From positions 1 to 38,321 of IMG/VR virus record IMGVR_UViG_3300030419_003139: 38,321 nucleotides of DNA; one strand, written 5' to 3'. Positions 16,037-23,875 of the stretch are shown piece after piece. Made by a program: the position numbers and the translations under genes. The notes below the pieces were generated by a model, which saw nothing but the letters and a program-made list of their open reading frames with translations, did not search any database and was not told the DNA's origin. Each line of letters opens with the position of its first letter. Position 1 is the stretch's first letter. This DNA is from a virus.

Positions 16037-17386
16037 ATGCAATATAATGATCCACTGCAAGAACGATACGGAAGCGATCTGATAAGGGAAATCTGGTCCG
16101 AATCGTACAAATATTCAATATGGAAGAGACTGTGGGTATCTCTGGCAGAAGCACAGTCGTATTCTGGGATGGTTGATATTCCCAACTCCACTATCAGAAA
16201 GATGAGAGAAAACACTTTTACCACTGATAGCGAAAAAATAAAGGAGTATGAGGAAGAAACAGGTCATGATGTATACTCTGCTATTTTAGAATTCAAAGAT
16301 CAGTGCGGACCAGAATATGGCAAGTTCATCCATCTAGGTGCTACCAGTCAGTTTGTGGTCGACAATACTGATTGTATACGGTTTAGGGAGTCCATGGACA
16401 TCATTATTGACAAGATGCGTATCCTTCTTAACCACATATGCAATCGAGCCAGTAGTCTTAAAGATCAAGAATGTGTTGCTTATACCCACGGTCAAAAAGC
16501 ACAAATAACCACCATTGGGCGAAGAATTGTCATGTGGGGGGAACCCATCACCATGTGTCTTGATAACATGATCCACATGAGGGAAGAAATGAAGTGGAGG
16601 GGGGCAAAGGGTGCTGTTGGTAATCAGACAGGATACTGCTATATTGATCCAGACAAAGTTGGTATGATGGAAGAATATCTCTGTGAGAGATTCGGTTTTG
16701 CATCTTTCGATTGCACTGGACAAACTTATCACCGCACACAAGATATTTTGCTTATGTCCTCCCTAGTTGCTTGTTCGGCTGCAATGGGTAAAATGGCACA
16801 AGATATTCGACTACTCTGCTCTATGCGTGAAATGTCAGAAAAGAAGGTAGAAGTGGGTTCTTCTGCTATGCCTTATAAATCTAACCCCATAACCTCCGAA
16901 AAGGTTTGCTCCCTCTCTAGAATTGTTGGTTCTATGATGTCTGTATTCACCGATACGGCATCCAATCAGTGGTTGGAAAGATCTTTGGACGATTCTGCCA
17001 ACAGAAGAATTATTTTACCCAAGATCTTTTTGATCTTAGACGAAATGGTAGACTGCTGCATCAGGCTTATCGATGGTTCAACTTTCCACTATAGACCGGA
17101 CAAAGTGTCAGAACACCTTCCTTATGCGGTTATGGAATGGGCGGTGACTAAGGCAGTGCTAAATGGATATGACAGGGCAGACATGCATGAGAAGATGAGA
17201 AAACTCGCGGAAAAATCACTCAGTGGTGATCACCTGATTAATCATGTGTTGGCAATTCCGGAATTGGATGGTGTAGATACCGGCTCTGCCAGATGTCTAA
17301 GCACCCACATCGGCAACAGTGTTTCTCAAACGGAAAACTTTGTATTTTCTTCTTTACACAAGTCTAGAATGGAAAGCCTAGTCTGA
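16037..17386 (+). CDS. purB: Adenylosuccinate lyase (PurB-like)
   Basis: This member of the fumarase/aspartase superfamily is predicted to cleave adenylosuccinate to AMP and fumarate, and SAICAR to AICAR, in purine synthesis. It has 449 residues, close to bacterial PurB. Key segments are intact: GHDVYSAI (residues 76-83), HLGATSQFVVDNTD (99-112), YTHGQKAQITT with the catalytic-site His151, and the mobile signature loop GSSAMPYKSNP (274-284) with the catalytic serine pair. The ribosome site GGAGG lies five bases before ATG 16037. It sits as a cargo gene between gp47 and gp46. Other phage purine genes are known, but a lyase here is unusual. A modified-purine role (as with PurZ) is only a possibility; no PurZ is in the window. 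Confidence 0.92.
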   Translation: MQYNDPLQERYGSDLIREIWSESYKYSIWKRLWVSLAEAQSYSGMVDIPNSTIRKMRENTFTTDSEKIKEYEEETGHDVYSAILEFKDQCGPEYGKFIHLGATSQFVVDNTDCIRFRESMDIIIDKMRILLNHICNRASSLKDQECVAYTHGQKAQITTIGRRIVMWGEPITMCLDNMIHMREEMKWRGAKGAVGNQTGYCYIDPDKVGMMEEYLCERFGFASFDCTGQTYHRTQDILLMSSLVACSAAMGKMAQDIRLLCSMREMSEKKVEVGSSAMPYKSNPITSEKVCSLSRIVGSMMSVFTDTASNQWLERSLDDSANRRIILPKIFLILDEMVDCCIRLIDGSTFHYRPDKVSEHLPYAVMEWAVTKAVLNGYDRADMHEKMRKLAEKSLSGDHLINHVLAIPELDGVDTGSARCLSTHIGNSVSQTENFVFSSLHKSRMESLV

Positions 17387-17389
17387 CCA

Positions 17390-17418
17390 TTGACAAATGA
17401 CATTCTTCATGGTATAAT
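17390..17418 (+). promoter_or_regulatory. Sigma70-type promoter for gp46
   Basis: TTGACA (17390-17395), a 17-base spacer ending ATGG, and TATAAT (17413-17418) form a perfect consensus with an extended TGG. The gp46 ATG begins at 17425, exactly seven bases after the -10 box, so the transcript should start at or next to the A of ATG. The promoter begins three bases after the purB stop. Confidence 0.92.
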
Positions 17419-17424
17419 AATTAT

Positions 17425-19161
17425 ATGCTAGTTTTTAAGAATCTCCGGTGGAAGAATTTTCTGAGTACCGGACAATATTTCAATGAAGTATACTTAAACA
17501 AGTATGATAGAACTCTTGTATCCGGAGAGAATGGGGCGGGCAAATCGACCATCTTAGATGCTCTGACATATGCCCTTTATGGAAAGTCTTTCCGTGGAAT
17601 CAATATTAAAAGCCTCATCAACTCTATTAACGAGAAAGATTGTGTTGTAGAGGTAGAGTTCGAATCCGGGGGTCATGAATATAAAATCGTTCGTGGTATG
17701 AAACCCAAGGTTTTTGAAATTTATCGAGATGGTGATTTAGTTGATCAAGAAGCAAAGGCTGTAGACTATCAGCAAATGTTAGAAGACCAAATCCTTAGAA
17801 TGACCTACAAAGCATTTTGTCAGGTTGTGATCTTGGGGTCTTCTAATTACACACCCTTTATGAAGTTGAGCACCGGTGATAGAAGAAAGGTCGTAGAAGA
17901 CCTTTTGGATATCAATATTTTTTCTTTAATGAATGTGGTCCTGAAATCACGTTTGACTTCTGCTAAAGATAAATTAGTTCTGGTAAAGGGTGCAATTTCT
18001 GCTCTGGAAGCGAAAATAGAAGGGCATGAAAGGGTCATTTCTACTCTAGAGAAGAAAAAGAAGGAATCTGTTGATAAGTATAAGGAACAAGTAGAATCTC
18101 TTGGAGAAAGAAAGAAGAGTCTAGAAGAGGCTGCTTCCGGTTTGAAGGATATAGTCACAAAGAGAGATTCGATTAATGCCGAGATCGATAAGACAGATAG
18201 AAGTCTTCTAAAATCGGAATCTATCCATTCTGAAATGGGAAAAAAGATCAAGGGCATCAATAGAGATATGAAGTTCTTCGAAGATAATGACTGCTGTCCT
18301 ACATGTGAACAGTCAATAGATTCTGAATTCAAGGACAAAATGATCTTATCCCACAAGAAGAAGAGAGAAAAGTTTGACGAAGCAGAAAAAGAAATCAGTG
18401 AAATCATAAGGGAATTTGAGAAAAAGACTGAAAGCCTGAAAATCAAGGTTAGTGACATGCAGGAAGATGTCCAAAGATTTATGGATATCGAAAAAGAAAT
18501 CATAAGTGTAAACGGTGTCATTGATCAGTGCAATAAGATGATTCAAGAGTCATCATCTTATGGAGAAGAGTACAAGAAGGAAGAGGCACTTCTTGAGAAA
18601 ACCAAGATCGAATATGAAGAAGTCAGAGGGAAGAATGATTCTTTAGTCAATGAGAAATCTGATCTAGAAATTGTTGCTTCTTTGTTGAAAGATGGGGGGA
18701 TAAAAGCAAAAATTATTAAGCATTACCTTCCCATAATGAACAATCTGATTAATAAGTTCTTGTCTAGTATGGGTTTGTTTTGTCAGTTCACACTGGATGA
18801 GCATTTTGATGAATCCATCCTTTCTAGACACAGAGATGTATTCTCCTATAACAATTTTAGTGAAGGTGAAAGGCTCAGAATAGATTTGTCTTTCCTATTC
18901 GCATGGAGAGAAATTGCTAGACTGAAAAATTCGGTATCTTGTAATCTTCTAATTCTAGACGAAGTGTTCGATTCGAGTCTAGATAATGTTGGGACAGAAG
19001 AATTCATGAAAATTGTCCATAGCATGAGGGGGGACGCAAACGTGTTTGTAATATCTCATAAGGCTGATCAGATTTCTGATAAGTTCATTAACCACATTAC
19101 CTTTGAAAAGAAAGGTAATTTCAGCACGATGACATTTTTGGATAGGAACGATGCTGACTGA
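17425..19161 (+). CDS. 46: Recombination nuclease ATPase subunit gp46 (SbcC/Rad50-like)
   Basis: This is the SMC-like ATPase partner of gp47. It has 578 residues (T4: 560). Walker A GENGAGKST is at about 34-42, followed by the Q-loop region. Long coiled-coil arms at about 170-400 surround the zinc hook CPTC (Cys291, Cys294). The signature FSEGERLRIDLS is near residue 480, Walker B LLILDE near 510 and the H-loop VISHK near 545. ATG 17425 is immediately downstream of a consensus promoter with no ribosome-binding site, so translation is probably leaderless. The end overlaps the methyltransferase start by 11 bases. Confidence 0.96.
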   Translation: MLVFKNLRWKNFLSTGQYFNEVYLNKYDRTLVSGENGAGKSTILDALTYALYGKSFRGINIKSLINSINEKDCVVEVEFESGGHEYKIVRGMKPKVFEIYRDGDLVDQEAKAVDYQQMLEDQILRMTYKAFCQVVILGSSNYTPFMKLSTGDRRKVVEDLLDINIFSLMNVVLKSRLTSAKDKLVLVKGAISALEAKIEGHERVISTLEKKKKESVDKYKEQVESLGERKKSLEEAASGLKDIVTKRDSINAEIDKTDRSLLKSESIHSEMGKKIKGINRDMKFFEDNDCCPTCEQSIDSEFKDKMILSHKKKREKFDEAEKEISEIIREFEKKTESLKIKVSDMQEDVQRFMDIEKEIISVNGVIDQCNKMIQESSSYGEEYKKEEALLEKTKIEYEEVRGKNDSLVNEKSDLEIVASLLKDGGIKAKIIKHYLPIMNNLINKFLSSMGLFCQFTLDEHFDESILSRHRDVFSYNNFSEGERLRIDLSFLFAWREIARLKNSVSCNLLILDEVFDSSLDNVGTEEFMKIVHSMRGDANVFVISHKADQISDKFINHITFEKKGNFSTMTFLDRNDAD

Positions 19162-20776
19162 TTTAGAACAATACATTGGGAAGGACAGGGTGTACTACGA
19201 AAAGAACACCTATATTGGTGACTCTTTTATTAATATCACCTTTGATGACTTACAGGATCTCAACGATGAAGAGTTTGATCAGTGGGTCAGGGATGTTCGG
19301 TCGGAGGTTTTGAGAATCTGGGATGAGCACGACATACCACCGAGGTCAGGTGGTCGCGATGTGGATGAAATTAAAGCACAAATGAACCGGATTGTTTCTA
19401 CTCCTTCTGCCAAGATTGAAGGAATTGATGATTTGGACAACGATGGAAGACCGAATGCCGTATTGAATAGAACAGGTCTTGGTGTTGTAGCGGATCAATT
19501 CTTCCCCACAATGTATAAGACTAGGATCAACCAGAGAGAACACGATGATGGGTATTCCATTTATGATCTTTTCAAAGATGACCGCTTTGAAAAATCTATG
19601 TTACATAGGTGCAGAAGACACCATAGACGGGACGGAATGTATCATTATGCTTTTACCCTACTGAAAAATGATGATACTTATGGTAAGATCAAGACAGATT
19701 CGGCTGTAGAATGGATTAAATCTTATAAAAACAACCCTAAGGTTTTTAAGGACATTGACTTCTTCGTCGAATCCATTGATCCACCCAAGGAAGTAAATGA
19801 CGGGTATTATCAGGTAAATACCGGTGACACCTTGACAATGACATACGACGAAGTTAAGGATTTATTTAGCCAGGAATACTTGGTTGATAGAAATGTTCGG
19901 AATATAAATATTAATGAACACGAAGAGGGAAGAGTTTATCGTGTTCGGATTTACAAGAAAGGACAGCGAGTATTTCCAAGAGGATTAATACCTTTCAGAA
20001 TTGGATACACGCAGCCTGCTGTAAACTTCCCGCCTTTTACAGCGAAATATCTTTACGAACGCTTCACAGAGCATCTGAAAGACCAAGAGAGGATCGTCAT
20101 ATATGATCCGAGTTCTGGTTGGGGTGGAAGGATTCTTGGAGCAATGTCTGTCAAAGACGATAGAAAAATCCACTATGTGGGTACTGACCCCAACCCAGAT
20201 AACCATTTTCCAGACAGCAACACCAGCAGATACGAATGTCTTGCCAGATTCTTCAATTCCTGTACTATTCGCGGCAATCCCATTTTTTCTCATGCTAATA
20301 CTTATGATATCTTCAATTCGTGCTCGGAAGAGATTGACCAAGAAGAGGAATTCCAAGAATACAAGGGACAGGTTGACCTTGTGTTTACATCACCGCCTTA
20401 TTTCAACAGAGAGGCGTATAGCGAGGATTCTAAGCAGTCCTATAAAAGATACGGCTCGTCTTATGAATCGTGGAAGAGGGGGTACTTGCGACCGACGTTG
20501 AAAATCTGTTACGACTGGATGAAATCGGGAGCATACATATTATGGAACATAGCAGATCTTCAGATGGGTAAGGATTTCCTCCCCCTAGAAAAAGATTCAT
20601 GCGATATTATGGAAGAAATTGGGTTTGAAAAAGTTATGATAATTAAAATGGCTCAAGAGGGAATGCCCGGAAGCAACAGAGTGGGCGAAGATGGCGTTCC
20701 CCTCCATACACGAACATGTAAGATTGGTGACAGGCATTGGAAGTATGAGCCTGTCTTTGTGTACAAGAAACCTTGA
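19151..20776 (+). CDS. Putative DNA methyltransferase (TSPPY type)
   Basis: The product has 541 residues. The C-terminal half is an amino-methyltransferase. A SAM-binding motif I (IYDPSSGWGGRILGAMS, residues 317-333) is followed by YVGTDPN (342-348) and the catalytic TSPPYFNRE (413-421), typical of N6-adenine or N4-cytosine DNA methylases. Motif I before TSPPY fits the gamma-type order. The N-terminal 280 residues have no domain I recognise and may bind DNA. No restriction enzyme gene is adjacent. The likely job is protecting phage DNA or marking it. RNA or protein methylation is less likely given TSPPY. ATG 19151 overlaps the gp46 end. Confidence 0.82.
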   Translation: MLTDLEQYIGKDRVYYEKNTYIGDSFINITFDDLQDLNDEEFDQWVRDVRSEVLRIWDEHDIPPRSGGRDVDEIKAQMNRIVSTPSAKIEGIDDLDNDGRPNAVLNRTGLGVVADQFFPTMYKTRINQREHDDGYSIYDLFKDDRFEKSMLHRCRRHHRRDGMYHYAFTLLKNDDTYGKIKTDSAVEWIKSYKNNPKVFKDIDFFVESIDPPKEVNDGYYQVNTGDTLTMTYDEVKDLFSQEYLVDRNVRNININEHEEGRVYRVRIYKKGQRVFPRGLIPFRIGYTQPAVNFPPFTAKYLYERFTEHLKDQERIVIYDPSSGWGGRILGAMSVKDDRKIHYVGTDPNPDNHFPDSNTSRYECLARFFNSCTIRGNPIFSHANTYDIFNSCSEEIDQEEEFQEYKGQVDLVFTSPPYFNREAYSEDSKQSYKRYGSSYESWKRGYLRPTLKICYDWMKSGAYILWNIADLQMGKDFLPLEKDSCDIMEEIGFEKVMIIKMAQEGMPGSNRVGEDGVPLHTRTCKIGDRHWKYEPVFVYKKP

Positions 20777-20801
20777 CTCTCTATGTTTTTTATGGTATAA
20801 T
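20773..20801 (+). promoter_or_regulatory. Sigma70-type promoter for the replication and glycan unit
   Basis: TTGACT (20773-20778), a 17-base spacer ending ATGG, and TATAAT (20796-20801) match the other three promoters. The next ATG is at 20808, again seven bases after the -10. I saw no later consensus promoter before the window end, so it may drive the clamp, clamp loader, regA and the sugar genes. Confidence 0.88.
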
Positions 20802-20807
20802 GGAAGT

Positions 20808-21308
20808 ATGGCAAAACTAAATTCTGATTCGTATGAGACTTATTTGAAAAAGGGTCTAGCCCAAATATCCCCTAGGCTATCCCTAAGAGTCTATAAAACA
20901 GACAAAGAAAACATCGTATTCATACAGGGCGAAGACCTTAGAGTCCAAATTAGATGGGACAAGGTTAGAGTACTCGACACGTTTATCGTGGAGAAGAAAT
21001 TCTGGTATACCTCCAACAAGGAGAGAGCAGACAGAGTACACATGCGACAATGGGCTGATCTCAAACTGAACATGTTGAGAGATGCCATTAAGAGGAAACC
21101 CAAGAATACAAATGTCATTGTTAAAAGTAGTTATGATCCAGAGGATTATAAATTAGAAGATTTTGAAATTAAGTCTATGTTTGGAGCAGCAGCTCTAAAA
21201 AGACATATTAAAGAAAGGGATGGTGTCAGCAAAAAGAAGACTAGTAAAAAGAAGACTAGTAAGAAGAAAGCTGGCAAGAAGAAAAAGAGTATCAAAAATG
21301 GGACGTGA
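20808..21308 (+). CDS. Hypothetical protein with histone-like lysine-rich tail
   Basis: The product has 166 residues and the family is unknown to me. Residues 1-135 look globular, beta strands then helices (SPRLSLRVYKTDKENIVFIQ, VRVLDTFIVEKKFWYTS, WADLKLNMLRDAIKRKP). Residues 141-160 are four copies of a five-residue Lys repeat (SKKKT, SKKKT, SKKKA, GKKKK), like histone H1 or bacterial nucleoid tails, so DNA or RNA binding is plausible. The start is ATG 20808, set by the promoter (predicted leaderless); a longer frame starting at 20691 would lie inside the methyltransferase gene. Its end overlaps the next small gene by 11 bases. Confidence 0.78.
   Translation: MAKLNSDSYETYLKKGLAQISPRLSLRVYKTDKENIVFIQGEDLRVQIRWDKVRVLDTFIVEKKFWYTSNKERADRVHMRQWADLKLNMLRDAIKRKPKNTNVIVKSSYDPEDYKLEDFEIKSMFGAAALKRHIKERDGVSKKKTSKKKTSKKKAGKKKKSIKNGT
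21228..21287 (+). repeat. Four tandem 15-base units coding a lysine-rich tail
   Basis: Units AGCAAAAAGAAGACT, AGTAAAAAGAAGACT, AGTAAGAAGAAAGCT and GGCAAGAAGAAAAAG encode SKKKT, SKKKT, SKKKA and GKKKK. The first two differ by one base, indicating recent duplication; copy number may vary among relatives. Confidence 0.85.
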
Positions 21309-21477
21309 CAATAGAAGAACATTCGATAATGAAGAATATCGATTCGGTAAAGGTGATAGAAGAGAAAAGAGAAAGTCTAAAAGAAAGTACGACAAAGACC
21401 ACCTGAAGCAAGTAAAAGACAAGCATGACTGGTGGGATTATGAGAATGAAGTTGAGTGGAAACGAAAGGGAGGATGA
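21298..21477 (+). CDS. Small basic hypothetical protein
   Basis: The 59 residues are very rich in Arg, Lys and Asp (MGRDNRRTF, KGDRREKRKSKRKYDKD) and end in an aromatic/acidic segment (DWWDYENEVEWKRKGG). There is no known domain. ATG 21298 is preferred over the frame extension back to 21220, which would only read the Lys repeat of the upstream gene in another frame. Its start overlaps the upstream gene's end, so it is probably translationally coupled, and the clamp gene follows after 26 bases. Nucleic-acid binding is possible from composition only. Confidence 0.65.
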   Translation: MGRDNRRTFDNEEYRFGKGDRREKRKSKRKYDKDHLKQVKDKHDWWDYENEVEWKRKGG

Positions 21478-21503
21478 TCTCCCCTTAACAAGGATTTTTT
21501 ATT

Positions 21504-22187
21504 ATGGTGAGCACAATGAGTACAATGACTATTTCCAGACAGACCATTGATCTACTGAAGAACTTTGCGTCTATTAATTCCAATATCCTCATTAAACCGG
21601 GGAACACGATCAAGACCATTTCTACCTATAAGAATCTTATGGCAGAGGCTACGGTCGAAGAGACTTTTCCGGAGGAGTTTGGTATTTGGGATTTGAATAA
21701 ATTGCTTGGGACGGTGGGTTTATTTGATACACCGAATTTCGAATTCGGAGATAAGCACATGGTCATCTCCGGTGGTGGATCTAGGGTGAAATACTATTAT
21801 TCAGATCCAAAACTCCTTACTACAATCAACAAGGAGCTTAAGATGCCTGAGATCGTGGTGAATACGACCATGAGTGAAGATCATGTAAAGGAAATCCACA
21901 GAGCAGCATCTATCCTTCAGCTACCAGATCTTTCCATCTGCTCTGATCAGGGAAGCACCGTTATCAAGATTAACGATAGGAAAGATCCGACATCTAACAA
22001 TTTCGTTCTCGAAGTGGGAGAAACGGATAAAGAATTTGATTTTAGATTTAAGGTGGAAAATCTCAAGCTCTACCCCGGAAGTTATGATGTAGAAGTTGCA
22101 TCTGGAAGTGTTGCCAGATTCACCCATGGGAATTTGGAACTCAAGTATTTCGTAGCCATGGAACCGGATAGCAGATATGACGGATGA
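21504..22187 (+). CDS. 45: Sliding clamp gp45
   Basis: This is the trimeric DNA polymerase clamp and, in T4, the activator of late transcription through gp55/gp33. It has 227 residues (T4: 228). Residues 8-30 (TISRQTIDLLKNFASINSN) match the T4 start (KLSKDTTALLKNFATINSG). FGIWDLNKLLGTVGLF and YDVEVASGSVARFTH are family-typical. ATG 21504 has AAGGA nine bases upstream. ATG 21525 would line up exactly with the T4 N-terminus and remains possible, but its ribosome site is poor. The end overlaps the next gene by 11 bases. Confidence 0.95.
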   Translation: MVSTMSTMTISRQTIDLLKNFASINSNILIKPGNTIKTISTYKNLMAEATVEETFPEEFGIWDLNKLLGTVGLFDTPNFEFGDKHMVISGGGSRVKYYYSDPKLLTTINKELKMPEIVVNTTMSEDHVKEIHRAASILQLPDLSICSDQGSTVIKINDRKDPTSNNFVLEVGETDKEFDFRFKVENLKLYPGSYDVEVASGSVARFTHGNLELKYFVAMEPDSRYDG

Positions 22188-22620
22188 AAAGAGAACAATC
22201 TATATTGCCGGTCCAATGAGGGGTAAACCCAATTGGAATTATGATGCTTTTAATAGGGCAGAGGCTTTTCTTATTGAAAGAGGGTGGAATGTGGTCAATC
22301 CTGCTACTCTGGATACCAATTACCAAGAGACTGCAGAATTAAACACCACACCAGTCGATTTCGATCCGGATAATGATGCCAAACATAGAAGTATTAATAG
22401 ACGGATTATGAAGCGAGATTGCGATGCTATTTGTGACGAGTGCGATGCAATCTTTATGTTGAAAGGATGGCAGACCTCCCAAGGGGCTTGTGCGGAATTT
22501 TACTTGTCTTGTTCGATTGGTTTAGATATATATTATGAAACTAGTGAAGACAATGACTGTACTCTTATCCATAAAATGAATGGAACTGGAATGAAACTAT
22601 TGAAGGATATGATTGAATGA
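22177..22620 (+). CDS. DUF4406 nucleoside deoxyribosyltransferase-like protein
   Basis: The product has 147 residues. It opens with IYIAGPMRGKPNWNYDAFNRAE, the signature of DUF4406 and related nucleoside 2-deoxyribosyltransferase-like folds. The later CDAIFMLKGWQTSQGACAEFYLS is the other conserved block (GW..S.GA..E). The fold usually binds nucleotides or their analogues, so a nucleotide-scavenging or base-exchange role is plausible; the exact reaction is unknown. An acidic insert (PVDFDPDNDAKH) lies in the middle. The gene is wedged between gp45 and gp44 and overlaps both, so it belongs to the replication operon. Confidence 0.85.
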   Translation: MTDEKRTIYIAGPMRGKPNWNYDAFNRAEAFLIERGWNVVNPATLDTNYQETAELNTTPVDFDPDNDAKHRSINRRIMKRDCDAICDECDAIFMLKGWQTSQGACAEFYLSCSIGLDIYYETSEDNDCTLIHKMNGTGMKLLKDMIE

Positions 22621-23582
22621 TGACCGAGACTGTGATCCAGCAAACTGCCGATCAGTTTCTGTGGGTTGAAAAATACCGCCCGCAATCAATTGACGATTGC
22701 ATATTACCGGAAAGTCTGAAATCGACTTTTAAAGAAATGGTAGAATCGGGAGAGATGCAGAATCTCCTTCTATCTGGTGGTGCTGGTTGTGGTAAGACCA
22801 CTGTCGCCAAGGCTCTATGCAATGAGATTGGTGCAGACTGGATGATGATCAACTGCTCCGAAGATGGAAATATTGACACCTTAAGGACGAAGATTAGGAA
22901 CTTCGCTAGCACGGTTTCCTTTCATGGATCTAGAAAGGTCGTGATCCTAGACGAGTTCGACTATTCCAATGCTCAGTCTACTCAACCGGCACTTCGCGGA
23001 TTCATCGAAGAATTTGCGAACAACTGTCGGTTCATCCTTACATGTAACTTCAAAAATAGAATCATCAAACCAATTCATTCTAGATGCACCTGCATTCATT
23101 TCAATTTCAGCAAGAAAGACATTACCAAGATGTGCGGGTCTTTTTTGGAAAGAATCAAGAGCATTTTAGACAATGAAGAAATCTCTTATGATGATAAAAT
23201 CCTTGCTAAACTGATACTTAAACACTCTCCCGATTTCAGGAGAGTAATCAATGAACTGCAAAGGTACTCAGTATCGGGAACAATCGATGTCGGTATCTTA
23301 GCCGAAATTGATAATATCCGGGTTAAGGATCTAATGACCGGGATGAAGGCAAAGAATTTCGGAGATGTAAGACAATGGGTGGTGGATAATTTAGACAACG
23401 ATCCCAGTCAGTTGTATAGAAAAATCTACGATAGTCTTTACGATTACTTGGACTCCCAGAGCATCCCCACCTGCATTCTGATACTAGCAGAATATCAGTA
23501 TAAGTCTGCCTTCGCTAACGATCAAGAAATTAATACTACTGCTTGTTTAGTCCAGATAATGATGGAGTGCACTTTCAAATGA
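22617..23582 (+). CDS. 44: Clamp loader large subunit gp44
   Basis: This AAA+ ATPase, with gp62, opens and loads the gp45 clamp onto primer-template DNA. It has 321 residues (T4: 319). The RFC-like start WVEKYRPQSIDDCILPE is followed by Walker A SGGAGCGKTT (about 53-62) and Walker B VVILDEFDYSN (108-118). Sensor 1 is in FILTCNFKNRI, then SRC (the arginine-finger motif) in IHSRCTCIHF. ATG 22617 overlaps the preceding TGA; the stop overlaps the cochaperonin ATG at 23579. Confidence 0.96.
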   Translation: MMTETVIQQTADQFLWVEKYRPQSIDDCILPESLKSTFKEMVESGEMQNLLLSGGAGCGKTTVAKALCNEIGADWMMINCSEDGNIDTLRTKIRNFASTVSFHGSRKVVILDEFDYSNAQSTQPALRGFIEEFANNCRFILTCNFKNRIIKPIHSRCTCIHFNFSKKDITKMCGSFLERIKSILDNEEISYDDKILAKLILKHSPDFRRVINELQRYSVSGTIDVGILAEIDNIRVKDLMTGMKAKNFGDVRQWVVDNLDNDPSQLYRKIYDSLYDYLDSQSIPTCILILAEYQYKSAFANDQEINTTACLVQIMMECTFK

Positions 23583-23875
23583 ATAATAATTTAGATCCAG
23601 ACAAAATCAAGCCTTATGGAGAACTGGTAAGCATAAGGAAAGAATGGGGCAAAGAAAAGACGACCGAAGAAGGTATCATTTATACAGAAAAAGGTCAAGG
23701 AGGTCTTCACAAAGCCTATATTGTGAGGGTCGGAGAGAAAGTCACCAGAGATGTGAAACCGGGTGATGTTATTATGGTAGAGCCTCAGGGGAATATGAGA
23801 GGACAAATCAAAGATGTCTACTTCATGCATGAGGATGGCATTGTTATGATAGTGGATGAGGAAGATGCCGTCTAA
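23579..23875 (+). CDS. GroES/gp31-like cochaperonin
   Basis: The 98 residues follow the GroES plan. IKPYGELVSIRKE resembles the GroES start (IRPLHDRVIVKR). EEGIIYTEK holds the position of the mobile loop whose hydrophobic triplet binds GroEL. Then come AYIVRVGEKV, DVKPGDVIMVEP and the closing GIVMIVDEED. T4 gp31 replaces GroES so that host GroEL can fold the capsid protein gp23; the same role is likely here. ATG 23579 overlaps gp44's TGA. The placement between the two clamp-loader genes is unlike T4, where gene 31 is far away. Confidence 0.85.
   Translation: MNNNLDPDKIKPYGELVSIRKEWGKEKTTEEGIIYTEKGQGGLHKAYIVRVGEKVTRDVKPGDVIMVEPQGNMRGQIKDVYFMHEDGIVMIVDEEDAV

Noticed and set aside
17847-18521. 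Minus-strand 224-codon open frame
   Set aside because: It mirrors the coiled-coil of gp46; its Ser/Phe/Leu-rich composition is that of an antisense shadow.
19903-19910. TATAAATA late-promoter box inside the methyltransferase gene
   Set aside because: It lies mid-gene with no gene start within the next 800 bases, so chance in AT-rich coding sequence is likelier.
21478-21503. Possible terminator before gp45 (AAGGGAG...CTCCCCTT then a T-run)
   Set aside because: The stem has a bulge and the T-run starts about ten bases after it. A ribosome site for gp45 overlaps, and the operon appears to continue.
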